Below the pieces are notes generated by a model, which was given only the letters and a program-made list of their open reading frames with translations, was not told the DNA's origin and ran no database searches. Position numbers and translations under genes: made by a program. From Candidatus Spyradosoma merdigallinarum (GTDB lineage Bacteria > Verrucomicrobiota > Verrucomicrobiia > Opitutales > UBA953): 7,247 nt of DNA. Location: the NCBI GenBank assembly GCA_018713755.1, contig DVOG01000171.1, forward strand, positions 1 through 7,247, in the 5' to 3' direction. Positions 1-4,289 of the stretch are shown here, in pieces (position 1 is the first letter of the stretch; every line of letters starts with the position of its first letter).

Positions 1-65
1 GCCGCGAGCAGCGCGACGGACGCCGCCGCGACTCCGACACAAAATCTTCCCGAAAAAACGCGCAT
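1..65 (-). CDS. N-terminus of probable secreted or lipid-anchored protein (runs off left edge)
   Basis: An ATG at 65-63 opens a frame that stays open to the window edge, 21 full codons. It begins MRVFSGRFCVG and continues VAAASVALLA, a short basic N-region followed by an Ala/Val/Leu-rich hydrophobic stretch, as in a Sec signal peptide. An AGGG stretch lies 9 nt upstream of the ATG as a possible ribosome binding site. It is co-oriented with the DUF167 gene, 59 bp downstream of its stop. The function cannot be told because only the signal segment is visible. The call could be wrong, since 21 codons is little evidence in GC-rich DNA. Confidence 0.4.
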   Translation of the reverse strand, partial: MRVFSGRFCVGVAAASVALLA

Positions 66-124
66 GCCTTTTCGCCCTTCTCTTCTTTTTTTTCCCGGAA
101 AAAACGACGGCGGAGAAAAAAGTC

Positions 125-430
125 TCAGCCGTTCCCGCGCCCGGCATCCGGCACGGGGAAACCCCACGCCGCCTCCGCGCGTTCCCGCGCGCAGCCTTCC
201 ACGCGCAGAATCTTGTTGCGCGAAGTCTCTCCGGCGGCGACGCGCACATTCCGCGACGGCAAAGCGAGCGTTCCCGCGACGAACGCCGCGAGCTCCGCGT
301 TCGCGCGTCCGCCTTCGGGCGGAGCCTGCACCTTGATTTTCACGGCGCCGCCGAGCGTTCCCGCGAACTGCGTTTTCTTCGCGTTCGGGACGGCCTTCAC
401 GCGCAACAGGAAAAATTCTCCGCCCGCCAC
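125..430 (-). CDS. DUF167 / YggU-family (UPF0235) protein
   Basis: This 101-residue protein matches the small single-domain DUF167 (YggU) family, whose biochemical role is unknown. The family hallmarks are visible in order: RVKAVPNAKK near the start, a VKIKVQAPPEGGRAN block at about residues 30-44, and GETSRNKILRV at about 67-77. The usual family length is about 95-105 residues, so it is complete. The start is GTG at 430-428. A GGAAGGG Shine-Dalgarno sequence at 444-438 sits 7 nt upstream and supports it. The gene begins 1 base after the stop of the FtsB-like gene, so the two are almost certainly co-transcribed. Family membership is secure; the cellular role is not known. Confidence 0.9.
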   Translation of the reverse strand: MAGGEFFLLRVKAVPNAKKTQFAGTLGGAVKIKVQAPPEGGRANAELAAFVAGTLALPSRNVRVAAGETSRNKILRVEGCARERAEAAWGFPVPDAGRGNG

Positions 431-431
431 G

Positions 432-743
432 TCAATGCCCTTCCGCGCGGATGACGATTTCGCCCTCGCCTCCGACGCCGATGCGTTCCCGCGCCTCCCG
501 CTCGACGAATTCCGGATCCTTCAGCAGCCTGTCCGTGTATTCCCGCAGCCGCGCCGCTTCCCGACGCAGCTTTTCGAGCTCGACGGACTTTTCCTTTTCC
601 TGCTCGACGAGGCGGTCGCGCTCCTCTTCCGCCGCCGCGAGCTTTTCCGAAAAGAAAAAGACCATCGCGGCCCAGCCCAGGGCAAGCACGCAGAACAAGG
701 GAACGACCAGCGCGTCGCTTTTCTTCTTTTTTGCGGGATTCAT
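432..743 (-). CDS. ftsB: FtsB/DivIC-like septum formation initiator
   Basis: This 103-residue protein has the architecture of the FtsB/DivIC family, bitopic divisome proteins that join FtsL and FtsQ and help activate septal peptidoglycan synthesis. A short Lys-rich cytoplasmic N-terminus (residues 4-8) is followed by one membrane segment at about 11-31. A heptad-like coiled coil rich in Glu, Lys, Arg and Leu covers about 33-71. The C-terminal family signature DPEFVEREARERIG, about 77-90, precedes GEGEIVIR. Length fits the family. The start ATG has no evident Shine-Dalgarno sequence. A possible -10 box nearby would leave a leader of only about 9 nt. The gene heads a two-gene unit with the DUF167 protein. 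DivIC versus FtsB cannot be separated from sequence alone. Confidence 0.85.
   Translation of the reverse strand: MNPAKKKKSDALVVPLFCVLALGWAAMVFFFSEKLAAAEEERDRLVEQEKEKSVELEKLRREAARLREYTDRLLKDPEFVEREARERIGVGGEGEIVIRAEGH
438..444 (-). promoter_or_regulatory. Ribosome binding site deciding the GTG start of the DUF167 gene
   Basis: On the minus strand this reads GGAAGGG, 7 nt before the GTG at 430. It lies inside the last codons of the FtsB-like gene. It favours the GTG start over any later ATG. Confidence 0.6.
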
Positions 744-758
744 GTGAACGCGGATTAC

Positions 759-787
759 ATTATCCCGCTCTCCGCCGCACGGGAAGA
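759..787 (-). promoter_or_regulatory. Possible promoter of the ftsB-DUF167 unit
   Basis: The minus strand has a GATAAT -10-like box at 764-759. A poor TCTTCC lies at the -35 position 17 nt upstream, at 787-782. Transcription would start near 752, about 9 nt before the ATG at 743. This agrees with the lack of a Shine-Dalgarno sequence, but the -35 match is weak. Confidence 0.35.
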
Positions 788-825
788 AAAAAGAAAGCGC
801 CCGGCGAAATTCTCGCCGGACGCTT
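785..825 (-). terminator. Rho-independent terminator of the bS21 / small basic protein operon
   Basis: The arms at 795-807 and 813-825 form a 13-position stem with one mismatch around a 5-nt loop. On the minus strand it is followed by a T-rich run (TTTCTTTTTTCTT region, down to 785). It lies 31 bp past the stop of the small basic protein gene and ahead of ftsB, so it separates the two transcription units. Confidence 0.75.
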
Positions 826-855
826 CTCTTTCCCCGCGGATGCGGGAACGGGCGC

Positions 856-1014
856 TCAGGCCTCGGGGCGCGTCTTCGGAAGATTGGTCAGGCGCGTGCG
901 CTTTTCGTCCCACTGGCCGCGCTTCTTGAGCAGATCGATGCGTTCGAAGCGTTTGAGAACCGTGCGGTTCGTCGAGCCGGCGGCGGCGCTTTTGAAACTG
1001 TTGTGCTGAGACAT
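856..1014 (-). CDS. Small basic protein of the Chlamydiae/Verrucomicrobia type
   Basis: This short gene encodes 52 residues from ATG 1014-1012 to TGA 858-856. The protein starts MSQHNSFKSA and carries the core VLKRFERIDLLKKRG, followed by W and a NLPKTRPE tail. From memory this matches the small basic protein family of Chlamydiae and Verrucomicrobia (TIGR04137). That family has conserved LKRFER and LPKTKPE-like motifs; its proposed rRNA association is unproven. A GGAGGT Shine-Dalgarno sequence at 1027-1022 lies 7 nt before the ATG. The gene follows bS21 by 41 bp on the same strand and a terminator follows it, so it is probably co-transcribed with bS21. That context agrees with a ribosome-related role. 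Family assignment is confident, function is not. Confidence 0.85.
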   Translation of the reverse strand: MSQHNSFKSAAAGSTNRTVLKRFERIDLLKKRGQWDEKRTRLTNLPKTRPEA

Positions 1015-1021
1015 GTGAATG

Positions 1022-1027
1022 ACCTCC
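1022..1027 (-). promoter_or_regulatory. Ribosome binding site of the small basic protein gene
   Basis: On the minus strand this reads GGAGGT, 7 nt before the ATG at 1014. It is the best Shine-Dalgarno match in the window and confirms the short gene as translated. Confidence 0.7.
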
Positions 1028-1057
1028 GTGGTTGTTTTTTTTCGCTTTTCCGGCGGA

Positions 1058-1258
1058 TTACATGTTTTCGTAGCGCTGGCGAAGCATATTGTTGAACGCC
1101 TGCACTTTCTTCTTGCGGCGGCGCTCTTCGCACGGCTTCTCGAAATAGCGCTTCGCGCGGACGTCGCGAAGAATGTTCTCGCGGTCGAGCTTCTTCTTCA
1201 TGCGGCGGATCGCCTTGTCCATGCTTTCGCCTTTGCGGATCTTGATTTCTACGGGCAT
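1058..1258 (-). CDS. rpsU: 30S ribosomal protein bS21
   Basis: This 66-residue protein is bS21, a small-subunit protein that sits near the 3' end of 16S rRNA and aids initiation. It begins MPVEIKIRKGESMDKAIRR, the family's N-terminal block. It continues with the typical run of Arg/Lys-rich segments (RDVRAKRYFEKP at 31-42, CEERRRKKK at 43-51) and ends RQRYENM. The start at 1258 is chosen because homology begins there; the frame is open upstream to 1327, but those residues do not resemble bS21. The 33-nt leader has no Shine-Dalgarno sequence and is A/C-rich just before the ATG. The small basic protein gene follows in the same operon, and bL28 is divergent. Confidence 0.95.
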   Translation of the reverse strand: MPVEIKIRKGESMDKAIRRMKKKLDRENILRDVRAKRYFEKPCEERRRKKKVQAFNNMLRQRYENM

Positions 1259-1298
1259 CGTATTGTGATTGTTTGAAATTCGTTGAAAAGGAAAAGCA

Positions 1299-1327
1299 AA
1301 TATGAAATTTTCGCATCGTCGCGTCAA
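1299..1327 (-). promoter_or_regulatory. Predicted sigma-70-type promoter of rpsU
   Basis: On the minus strand TTGACG (1327-1322) and CATATT (1304-1299) are separated by 17 nt. They match the consensus at 5 of 6 and 4 of 6 positions. The predicted start near 1292 leaves a leader of about 33 nt before the ATG at 1258. It faces the rpmB promoter in the same divergent region. Confidence 0.5.
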
Positions 1328-1361
1328 ACTTTTTTTTTCTCGCCGTTCCCGAAAAAAGTTC

Positions 1362-1390
1362 TTGCCTTTCGCCGCCGTTTCGCAGATGCT
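1362..1390 (+). promoter_or_regulatory. Possible promoter of rpmB
   Basis: TTGCCT (1362-1367) and GATGCT (1385-1390) lie 17 nt apart. The -10 resembles the TATGCT proposed upstream of the methyltransferase gene. The predicted start near 1397 would give a leader of about 41 nt. The match to consensus is moderate only. Confidence 0.4.
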
Positions 1391-1437
1391 TACGCTTCAT
1401 TTTCAAAATTCAACACCAACGCGAGAAAAGTAAAGTC

Positions 1438-1668
1438 ATGTCACGAGTTTGCGCAATCACCGGCAAGCGTCCCGTCAAGGGCCGCCGCATCGTCCACAAA
1501 GGTCAGAGCAAGAAGAGCGGGGGCATCGGTCTCCAGCTCGTCAAACAGACGAAACGCACGTTTCGCCCGAATCTTCAGCGCATCCGCGTGAAGCTCCCGA
1601 ACGGCAGCATCAAGCGCCTTTGGGTGTCCGTGAAGGCGCTGAAGGCCGGCCTCGTCGAGAAAGTCTGA
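1438..1668 (+). CDS. rpmB: 50S ribosomal protein bL28
   Basis: This 76-residue protein is bL28, a large-subunit ribosomal protein. It shows the N-terminal MSRVCAITGKRPVKG block, then a basic middle (TKRTFRPNLQRIRVKL, about 39-54). The C-terminal part (IKRLWVSVKALKAGLVEKV) is typical of the family. Length is normal. Cys5 is present, but the full zinc-binding cysteine set seen in some bL28 proteins is not. The leader has only a weak purine stretch (GAGAAAAG at 1423-1430) before the ATG. It is the only plus-strand gene in the window, divergent from rpsU, with no companion before the terminator at 1731. Confidence 0.96.
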   Translation: MSRVCAITGKRPVKGRRIVHKGQSKKSGGIGLQLVKQTKRTFRPNLQRIRVKLPNGSIKRLWVSVKALKAGLVEKV

Positions 1669-1730
1669 ACGCCGCGGGAACATTTTCCCCCGCCCTTTTC
1701 GCGCTCCCGCAACGGGAACGCGCGAAAAAG

Positions 1731-1775
1731 AAAAAGCTCCGCGGAACGTCGCGTTCCCGCGGAGCTTTTTCTTTT
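1731..1775. terminator. Bidirectional terminator between rpmB and the rlmB-tatC operon
   Basis: Arms at 1731-1748 and 1752-1770 pair almost completely, with one bulged base, around a 3-nt TCG loop. The stem core is GCTCCGCGG with A/T-rich ends, so each strand ends in a T tract (TTTTTCTTTT on plus, TTTTTCTTTTT on minus). It lies between convergent genes and should serve both. One arm contains a full GTTCCCGC copy, the other a one-base-deleted version of its complement. Confidence 0.85.
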
Positions 1776-1809
1776 CGTCTCGGCGCAGAGCCGAACGCCG
1801 TTCCCGCCG

Positions 1810-2346
1810 TCAGCGGGAAGATTCCGGCGCGTCGTCGCCGGCGTTTTCCGCCTTTTCCTCCGAGCGGAAGACGTCGCCGGCGCGCACCTGCCGAATTTTC
1901 TGAATTTTCGCCGGATAGCCCGAGACGCGGCACGTCGCGGACTCGTAGAAAAACCAGCACGACGTCGTCGTCATGTCGTAGCGCGGCAGCAGCAGAAAAT
2001 CCGCGCCGGCGTTTTTGCACGCGTCGGCGACGGCGGCGCGCAGCGCCAGGGACTGCGTCGGAGAAAGCCCGGAAAAAAGCGATCCGACGTCGGAAAAATA
2101 TCCGTCGGACGTTTCCTGCGAATCCGGGATGAAGTGCAGCCACGTCGTGCTTTCGCCGTTCCCGCTGACGCGCGCGTTCTCGTGCGTCGTCTCAAGCTCG
2201 TAGCGCGCGGAAACGCGAATGCTGTCGCCGGCGAGTTCCCGCGCGTAGCGCGCGCTCGTGCAGCCGCTCGCCGCCAGCGCCGCGCACAGCAGCAGCAGTA
2301 GCCGTGCGGCCGAAGCCGCGTTCTTTTTCAGGTTCGTTTTTTTCAT
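1810..2346 (-). CDS. Lipoprotein of unknown function
   Basis: This 178-residue protein has a lipoprotein signal peptide. A basic N-terminus (MKKTNLKKNA) precedes a Leu/Ala-rich core and the lipobox LAASGC, with Cys29 as the predicted lipidated residue. The mature part includes a segment of small and polar residues, an Ala-rich helix (SLALRAAVADACKNAG, about 94-109), and then ADFLLLPRYD and VSGYPAKI near the C-terminus. The pattern of a hydrophobic LLLPRYD strand followed by a V-S-G-Y-P-A motif recalls Bacteroidetes-type lipoproteins of unknown function, from memory only. It is last in the rlmB-tatC operon, 33 bp after tatC, with no clear Shine-Dalgarno sequence. A link to Tat export is not implied, because its signal peptide lacks a twin arginine. 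Confidence 0.8.
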   Translation of the reverse strand: MKKTNLKKNAASAARLLLLLCAALAASGCTSARYARELAGDSIRVSARYELETTHENARVSGNGESTTWLHFIPDSQETSDGYFSDVGSLFSGLSPTQSLALRAAVADACKNAGADFLLLPRYDMTTTSCWFFYESATCRVSGYPAKIQKIRQVRAGDVFRSEEKAENAGDDAPESSR

Positions 2347-2379
2347 GGGATGTTTTTCGAAGTCGGGAAAAATGCGCGT

Positions 2380-3207
2380 TCAGGAAGCGTCCGCCTTTTC
2401 CTCCGCCGCCTCGCGCGCCTTTTTCCTGCGCAGAAAAAAGGCGCCGGCGTGAACGGCGGCGAGATAAAGCGCGAAAAGCGCGCCGGAAAAGACGAGCAGC
2501 GCCGCGGGATCGCCGATCGGAGAAACCAGCACGACGGCGACGAGGATGCCCGTCAGCGCCCAGCGCCATTTCTCCAGCAGCATTTTTCTGGAAACCAATT
2601 CCAGATACTGCAGCAGCACGACGAGCAGCGGGAACTCGAACATGAGCCCGCAAAACAGCGTCAGCATCACGACGAAAAGATAATAATCTTCCGCGAGCCA
2701 GTGCATCTGCATCCCGAAATGCTCCGCGAGAAGATACGGGAGCCCGATGGAAAGCGGCGCGAGCCAAAAGAACGCCGCCGCCGCTCCCGCGAGAAAAAGC
2801 CCGCTCGACGCGGCGCAGAACGGAATCAGCCGGACGCGCTCCGCGTCCGTCAGCGCCGGCGCGACGAATTTCCCGATGCGGTAGAGCATCAGCGGCCCCG
2901 CGAAGACGATTCCGCCCAGCAGCGCAATGTAGAGCAGAATCGAAAACGTGTCCATGAAGCGCATCACGACGAGCGCCTGCGCCTCGCCCGCGGGAACGTT
3001 CGGCGCGTGTTCCAGCGGCCAGCGCAGCGCCGAGAAAATCTGCTTCGAAAAAACGAGCGACAGCGCTCCCGCCGCCGCGAACGCGACCAGGCAGGCGATC
3101 AGCGTCGAACGCAGCTCTTCGAGATGCTCGAAAAACGTCATGTCGTCGGCGCCGCCGTCCGCGGGCGTTCCCGTCAGCGATCTCTCCTCCGCCTCGCCCT
3201 CCGCCAC
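2380..3207 (-). CDS. tatC: Sec-independent (Tat) protein translocase subunit TatC
   Basis: This 275-residue protein is TatC, the polytopic inner-membrane receptor of the twin-arginine system that exports folded proteins. The cytoplasmic signature FFEHLEELR (25-33) holds the conserved Glu that helps bind the twin-arginine signal. FVAPALTDAER (114-124) matches the E. coli FIAPAL-KHER loop, with Glu123 conserved. Six membrane segments follow the family spacing, and SPIGDPAALL (229-238) fits the conserved periplasmic motif. The start is GTG at 3207, supported by a GAGAGGG sequence 7 nt upstream. An alternative ATG at 3141, just before FFEHLEELR, lacks one. TatA/TatB are not in the window. The gene sits 55 bp after the methyltransferase gene in the same orientation. 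Confidence 0.95.
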   Translation of the reverse strand: MAEGEAEERSLTGTPADGGADDMTFFEHLEELRSTLIACLVAFAAAGALSLVFSKQIFSALRWPLEHAPNVPAGEAQALVVMRFMDTFSILLYIALLGGIVFAGPLMLYRIGKFVAPALTDAERVRLIPFCAASSGLFLAGAAAAFFWLAPLSIGLPYLLAEHFGMQMHWLAEDYYLFVVMLTLFCGLMFEFPLLVVLLQYLELVSRKMLLEKWRWALTGILVAVVLVSPIGDPAALLVFSGALFALYLAAVHAGAFFLRRKKAREAAEEKADAS

Positions 3208-3214
3208 GATCGTT

Positions 3215-3221
3215 CCCTCTC
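3215..3221 (-). promoter_or_regulatory. Ribosome binding site deciding the GTG start of tatC
   Basis: On the minus strand this reads GAGAGGG, 7 nt before the GTG at 3207. The later ATG at 3141 has no comparable sequence, so the longer tatC product with a 22-residue acidic N-terminal tail is preferred. Confidence 0.55.
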
Positions 3222-3262
3222 GTTTTCGCCCTTTCGCTCCCGCGAGAAAAAAGCGGGAAACC

Positions 3263-3820
3263 TCAGCGCACGCCGCGCTGGCGCAATGCCTCGAACAGGC
3301 AGACGCCCGTCGCGACGGAAACGTTCAGGCAAGGCACGCTGCCCAGCATCGGGATGCGCACGAGAAAATCGCAGGTTTCGCCCGTGAGACGGCGAATGCC
3401 GTCGCCCTCCGCGCCCATCACGAAGGCGAGCGGTCCCTTCAAATCCGCCTGATAAAGCGAGCGGCTCGTCTTGTGGTCGGACGTTCCCGCGATCCAAACG
3501 CCGCAGGACTTCAGCTTCTCGAGCGCGTTGCGCAGGTTGTTCGCCAGCACGATGGGCACGCTCTCCGCCCCGCCGCACGCGATGCGCCGCACCGTTTCCG
3601 TCACGGGAGCGGAGCGCCGCTTCGTGATGACGACGAAATCGACGCCCGCGCAGTCCGCCGTGCGCAGAATCGCGCCGAGATTGTGCGGATCCTGGACGCC
3701 GTCGAGCACCAGAACGAACGCGTCGTGCCCCAGATTTTCGATCAGCGCGGGAATGTCCGCTTCGTCGTGCTTGAGAATCGCCGCGCCGGGATTGTAATGG
3801 GAATTTGCTCGTGCCGTCAT
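3263..3820 (-). CDS. rlmB: RlmB-like SPOUT 23S rRNA 2'-O-methyltransferase, catalytic domain only
   Basis: This 185-residue protein matches the C-terminal SPOUT domain of RlmB, which methylates the 2'-OH of a guanosine in 23S rRNA (G2251 in E. coli) using S-adenosylmethionine. The three TrmH/SpoU motifs are present: DPHNLGAILRTADCAGV (44-60) with the key Asn47 and Arg53, VMGAEGDGIRRL (134-145), and LNVSVATGVCLFEALRQR (165-182). The N-terminal L30e-like RNA-binding domain of RlmB, about 85 residues in E. coli, is missing. The frame is open to 3955, but those residues come from the repeat region and do not resemble that domain. An ATG at 3832 is possible but overlaps the proposed -10 box, so 3820 is preferred, giving a leaderless mRNA. 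It heads the operon with tatC and a lipoprotein. Confidence 0.85.
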   Translation of the reverse strand: MTARANSHYNPGAAILKHDEADIPALIENLGHDAFVLVLDGVQDPHNLGAILRTADCAGVDFVVITKRRSAPVTETVRRIACGGAESVPIVLANNLRNALEKLKSCGVWIAGTSDHKTSRSLYQADLKGPLAFVMGAEGDGIRRLTGETCDFLVRIPMLGSVPCLNVSVATGVCLFEALRQRGVR

Positions 3821-3827
3821 TTCCGCA

Positions 3828-3857
3828 AGCATAGACGAACGCGCCCCGTTCCCGCAA
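3828..3857 (-). promoter_or_regulatory. Predicted promoter giving a leaderless rlmB-tatC transcript
   Basis: On the minus strand TTGCGG (3857-3852) and TATGCT (3833-3828) are separated by 18 nt. The predicted start falls at 3820-3821, on or next to the A of the ATG at 3820, so the message would have no leader. No Shine-Dalgarno sequence is present. The -35 box overlaps a GTTCCCGC copy at 3848-3855. Confidence 0.5.
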
Positions 3858-3911
3858 CGCGAAAGCCGCGGAAACGCGCCAGGCAAGCGCAAGCCGCGGG
3901 TGCGGAAAAAA

Positions 3912-3934
3912 ATTGTGCCGCCTCTCCGAGGCTC
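3912..3934 (-). repeat. Hairpin-A repeat, copy 1 (minus orientation)
   Basis: This 23-base unit is the exact reverse complement of 4230-4252. Read on the minus strand it forms GCCTC-GGA-GAGGC followed by GGCACAA, then a run of T. On the plus strand the same stem is followed by a T-rich stretch (3936-3946), so it might end transcription that way. It has no attached second hairpin. Confidence 0.8.
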
Positions 3935-3956
3935 CATTTTCTTTTTGCGCGGCAAG

Positions 3957-4005
3957 CCCCATGCTCGCGCATGGGGTTCTCGGGGTTGTGCCGCGCCTCC
4001 GGCGC
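3957..4005 (-). repeat. Composite two-hairpin element, copy 1 (minus orientation)
   Basis: Read on the minus strand, hairpin A at 4005-3993 is GCGCC-GGA-GGCGC. A 16-nt linker with GGCACAAC and GAGAA follows. Hairpin B at 3976-3957 is then CCCCATGC-GCGA-GCATGGGG, an 8-bp stem with a GNRA-type loop. The layout matches 4157-4206 on the other strand although both stems have different sequences. Confidence 0.75.
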
Positions 4006-4059
4006 TCGCTCACGCGACGTGCCCCGCGCCGGAGCAAGGCGGCGGGAGAGTCAGACCGG

Positions 4060-4140
4060 CGCGGGAGCGAAGCGCAGACAGGGACGTCCGTCGCGTATCC
4101 GCGTTTCCGATACGCGGGAGCGAAGCAAGCCGCGGGAGCG
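4060..4140. repeat. Direct repeats of CGCGGGAGCGAAGC around a hairpin
   Basis: The 14-mer CGCGGGAGCGAAGC occurs at 4060-4073 and 4113-4126, and its first 10 bases again at 4131-4140. Between the first two lies a hairpin with arms CGCGTATC (4092-4099) and GATACGCG (4109-4116) and a 9-nt loop. The second 14-mer overlaps the right arm. A 10-base match to the complement also lies at 3235-3244, between rlmB and tatC. Confidence 0.65.
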
Positions 4141-4156
4141 TCTCCGCGTCGCCGAA

Positions 4157-4206
4157 GCCTCGGAGAGGCGACACAACACCAAGAAACCCCGGGCGTGAGC
4201 CCGGGG
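4157..4206 (+). repeat. Composite two-hairpin element, copy 2 (plus orientation)
   Basis: Hairpin A is GCCTC-GGA-GAGGC at 4157-4169. A 17-nt linker with GACACAAC and AAGAAA follows. Hairpin B at 4187-4206 is an 8-bp stem, CCCCGGGC with GCCCGGGG, closed by GTGA, again a GNRA-type loop. Hairpin A and its CACAA tail differ at one base from copies 1 and 3 of the repeat. Confidence 0.8.
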
Positions 4207-4229
4207 ACAGTGCGTCCGGAAAACGCGTC

Positions 4230-4252
4230 GAGCCTCGGAGAGGCGGCACAAT
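4230..4252 (+). repeat. Hairpin-A repeat, copy 3 (plus orientation)
   Basis: This is a perfect 23-base inverted copy of 3912-3934, 295 bases away. It is followed by CCCGCGCGGG, itself a palindrome, in place of the GNRA hairpin. It lies 37 bp past the stop of the lipoprotein gene, antisense to its transcript. Confidence 0.8.
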
Positions 4253-4289
4253 CCCGCGCGGGAGCGCAAGGGGACGGGAGCGCCGCGCC

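Larger units (their letters stand above)
3858..4289. other. Gene-free repeat cluster between the rlmB promoter and the duplicated lipoprotein
   Basis: No believable gene lies in these 432 bases. Frames are open through it on both strands, but their translations are low-complexity Arg/Pro/Gly stretches dictated by the repeats. The segment holds four copies of a GGA-loop hairpin (two on each strand), two GNRA-loop hairpins, a further hairpin at 4092-4116, and four copies of CGCGGGAGCG at 4060, 4113, 4131 and 4257. CAAGCCGCGGG also occurs twice, at 3890-3900 and 4126-4136. It looks like a landing site or nest for a dispersed, structure-conserving repeat family. Confidence 0.7.

Noticed and set aside
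89..110. T-run/CCCGG/A-run near-palindrome as a terminator after the DUF167 gene
   Set aside because: The stem is almost all A-T pairs with a loop of about 3 nt, too weak for a Rho-independent terminator without other support.
1259..1327. Longer bS21 starting at 1327
   Set aside because: bS21 homology begins at MPVEIKIRKG (1258), and the extension would overlap the predicted -10 box and leader.
3821..3955. N-terminal extension of the rlmB-like gene up to an ATG at 3955
   Set aside because: The added residues come from the repeat region and the promoter, contain a repeat-encoded PRRGGT stretch, and do not resemble the L30e-like domain of RlmB.
3858..4289. CRISPR array
   Set aside because: Repeats are in both orientations, irregularly spaced and self-complementary, with no regular spacer length and no cas gene nearby.
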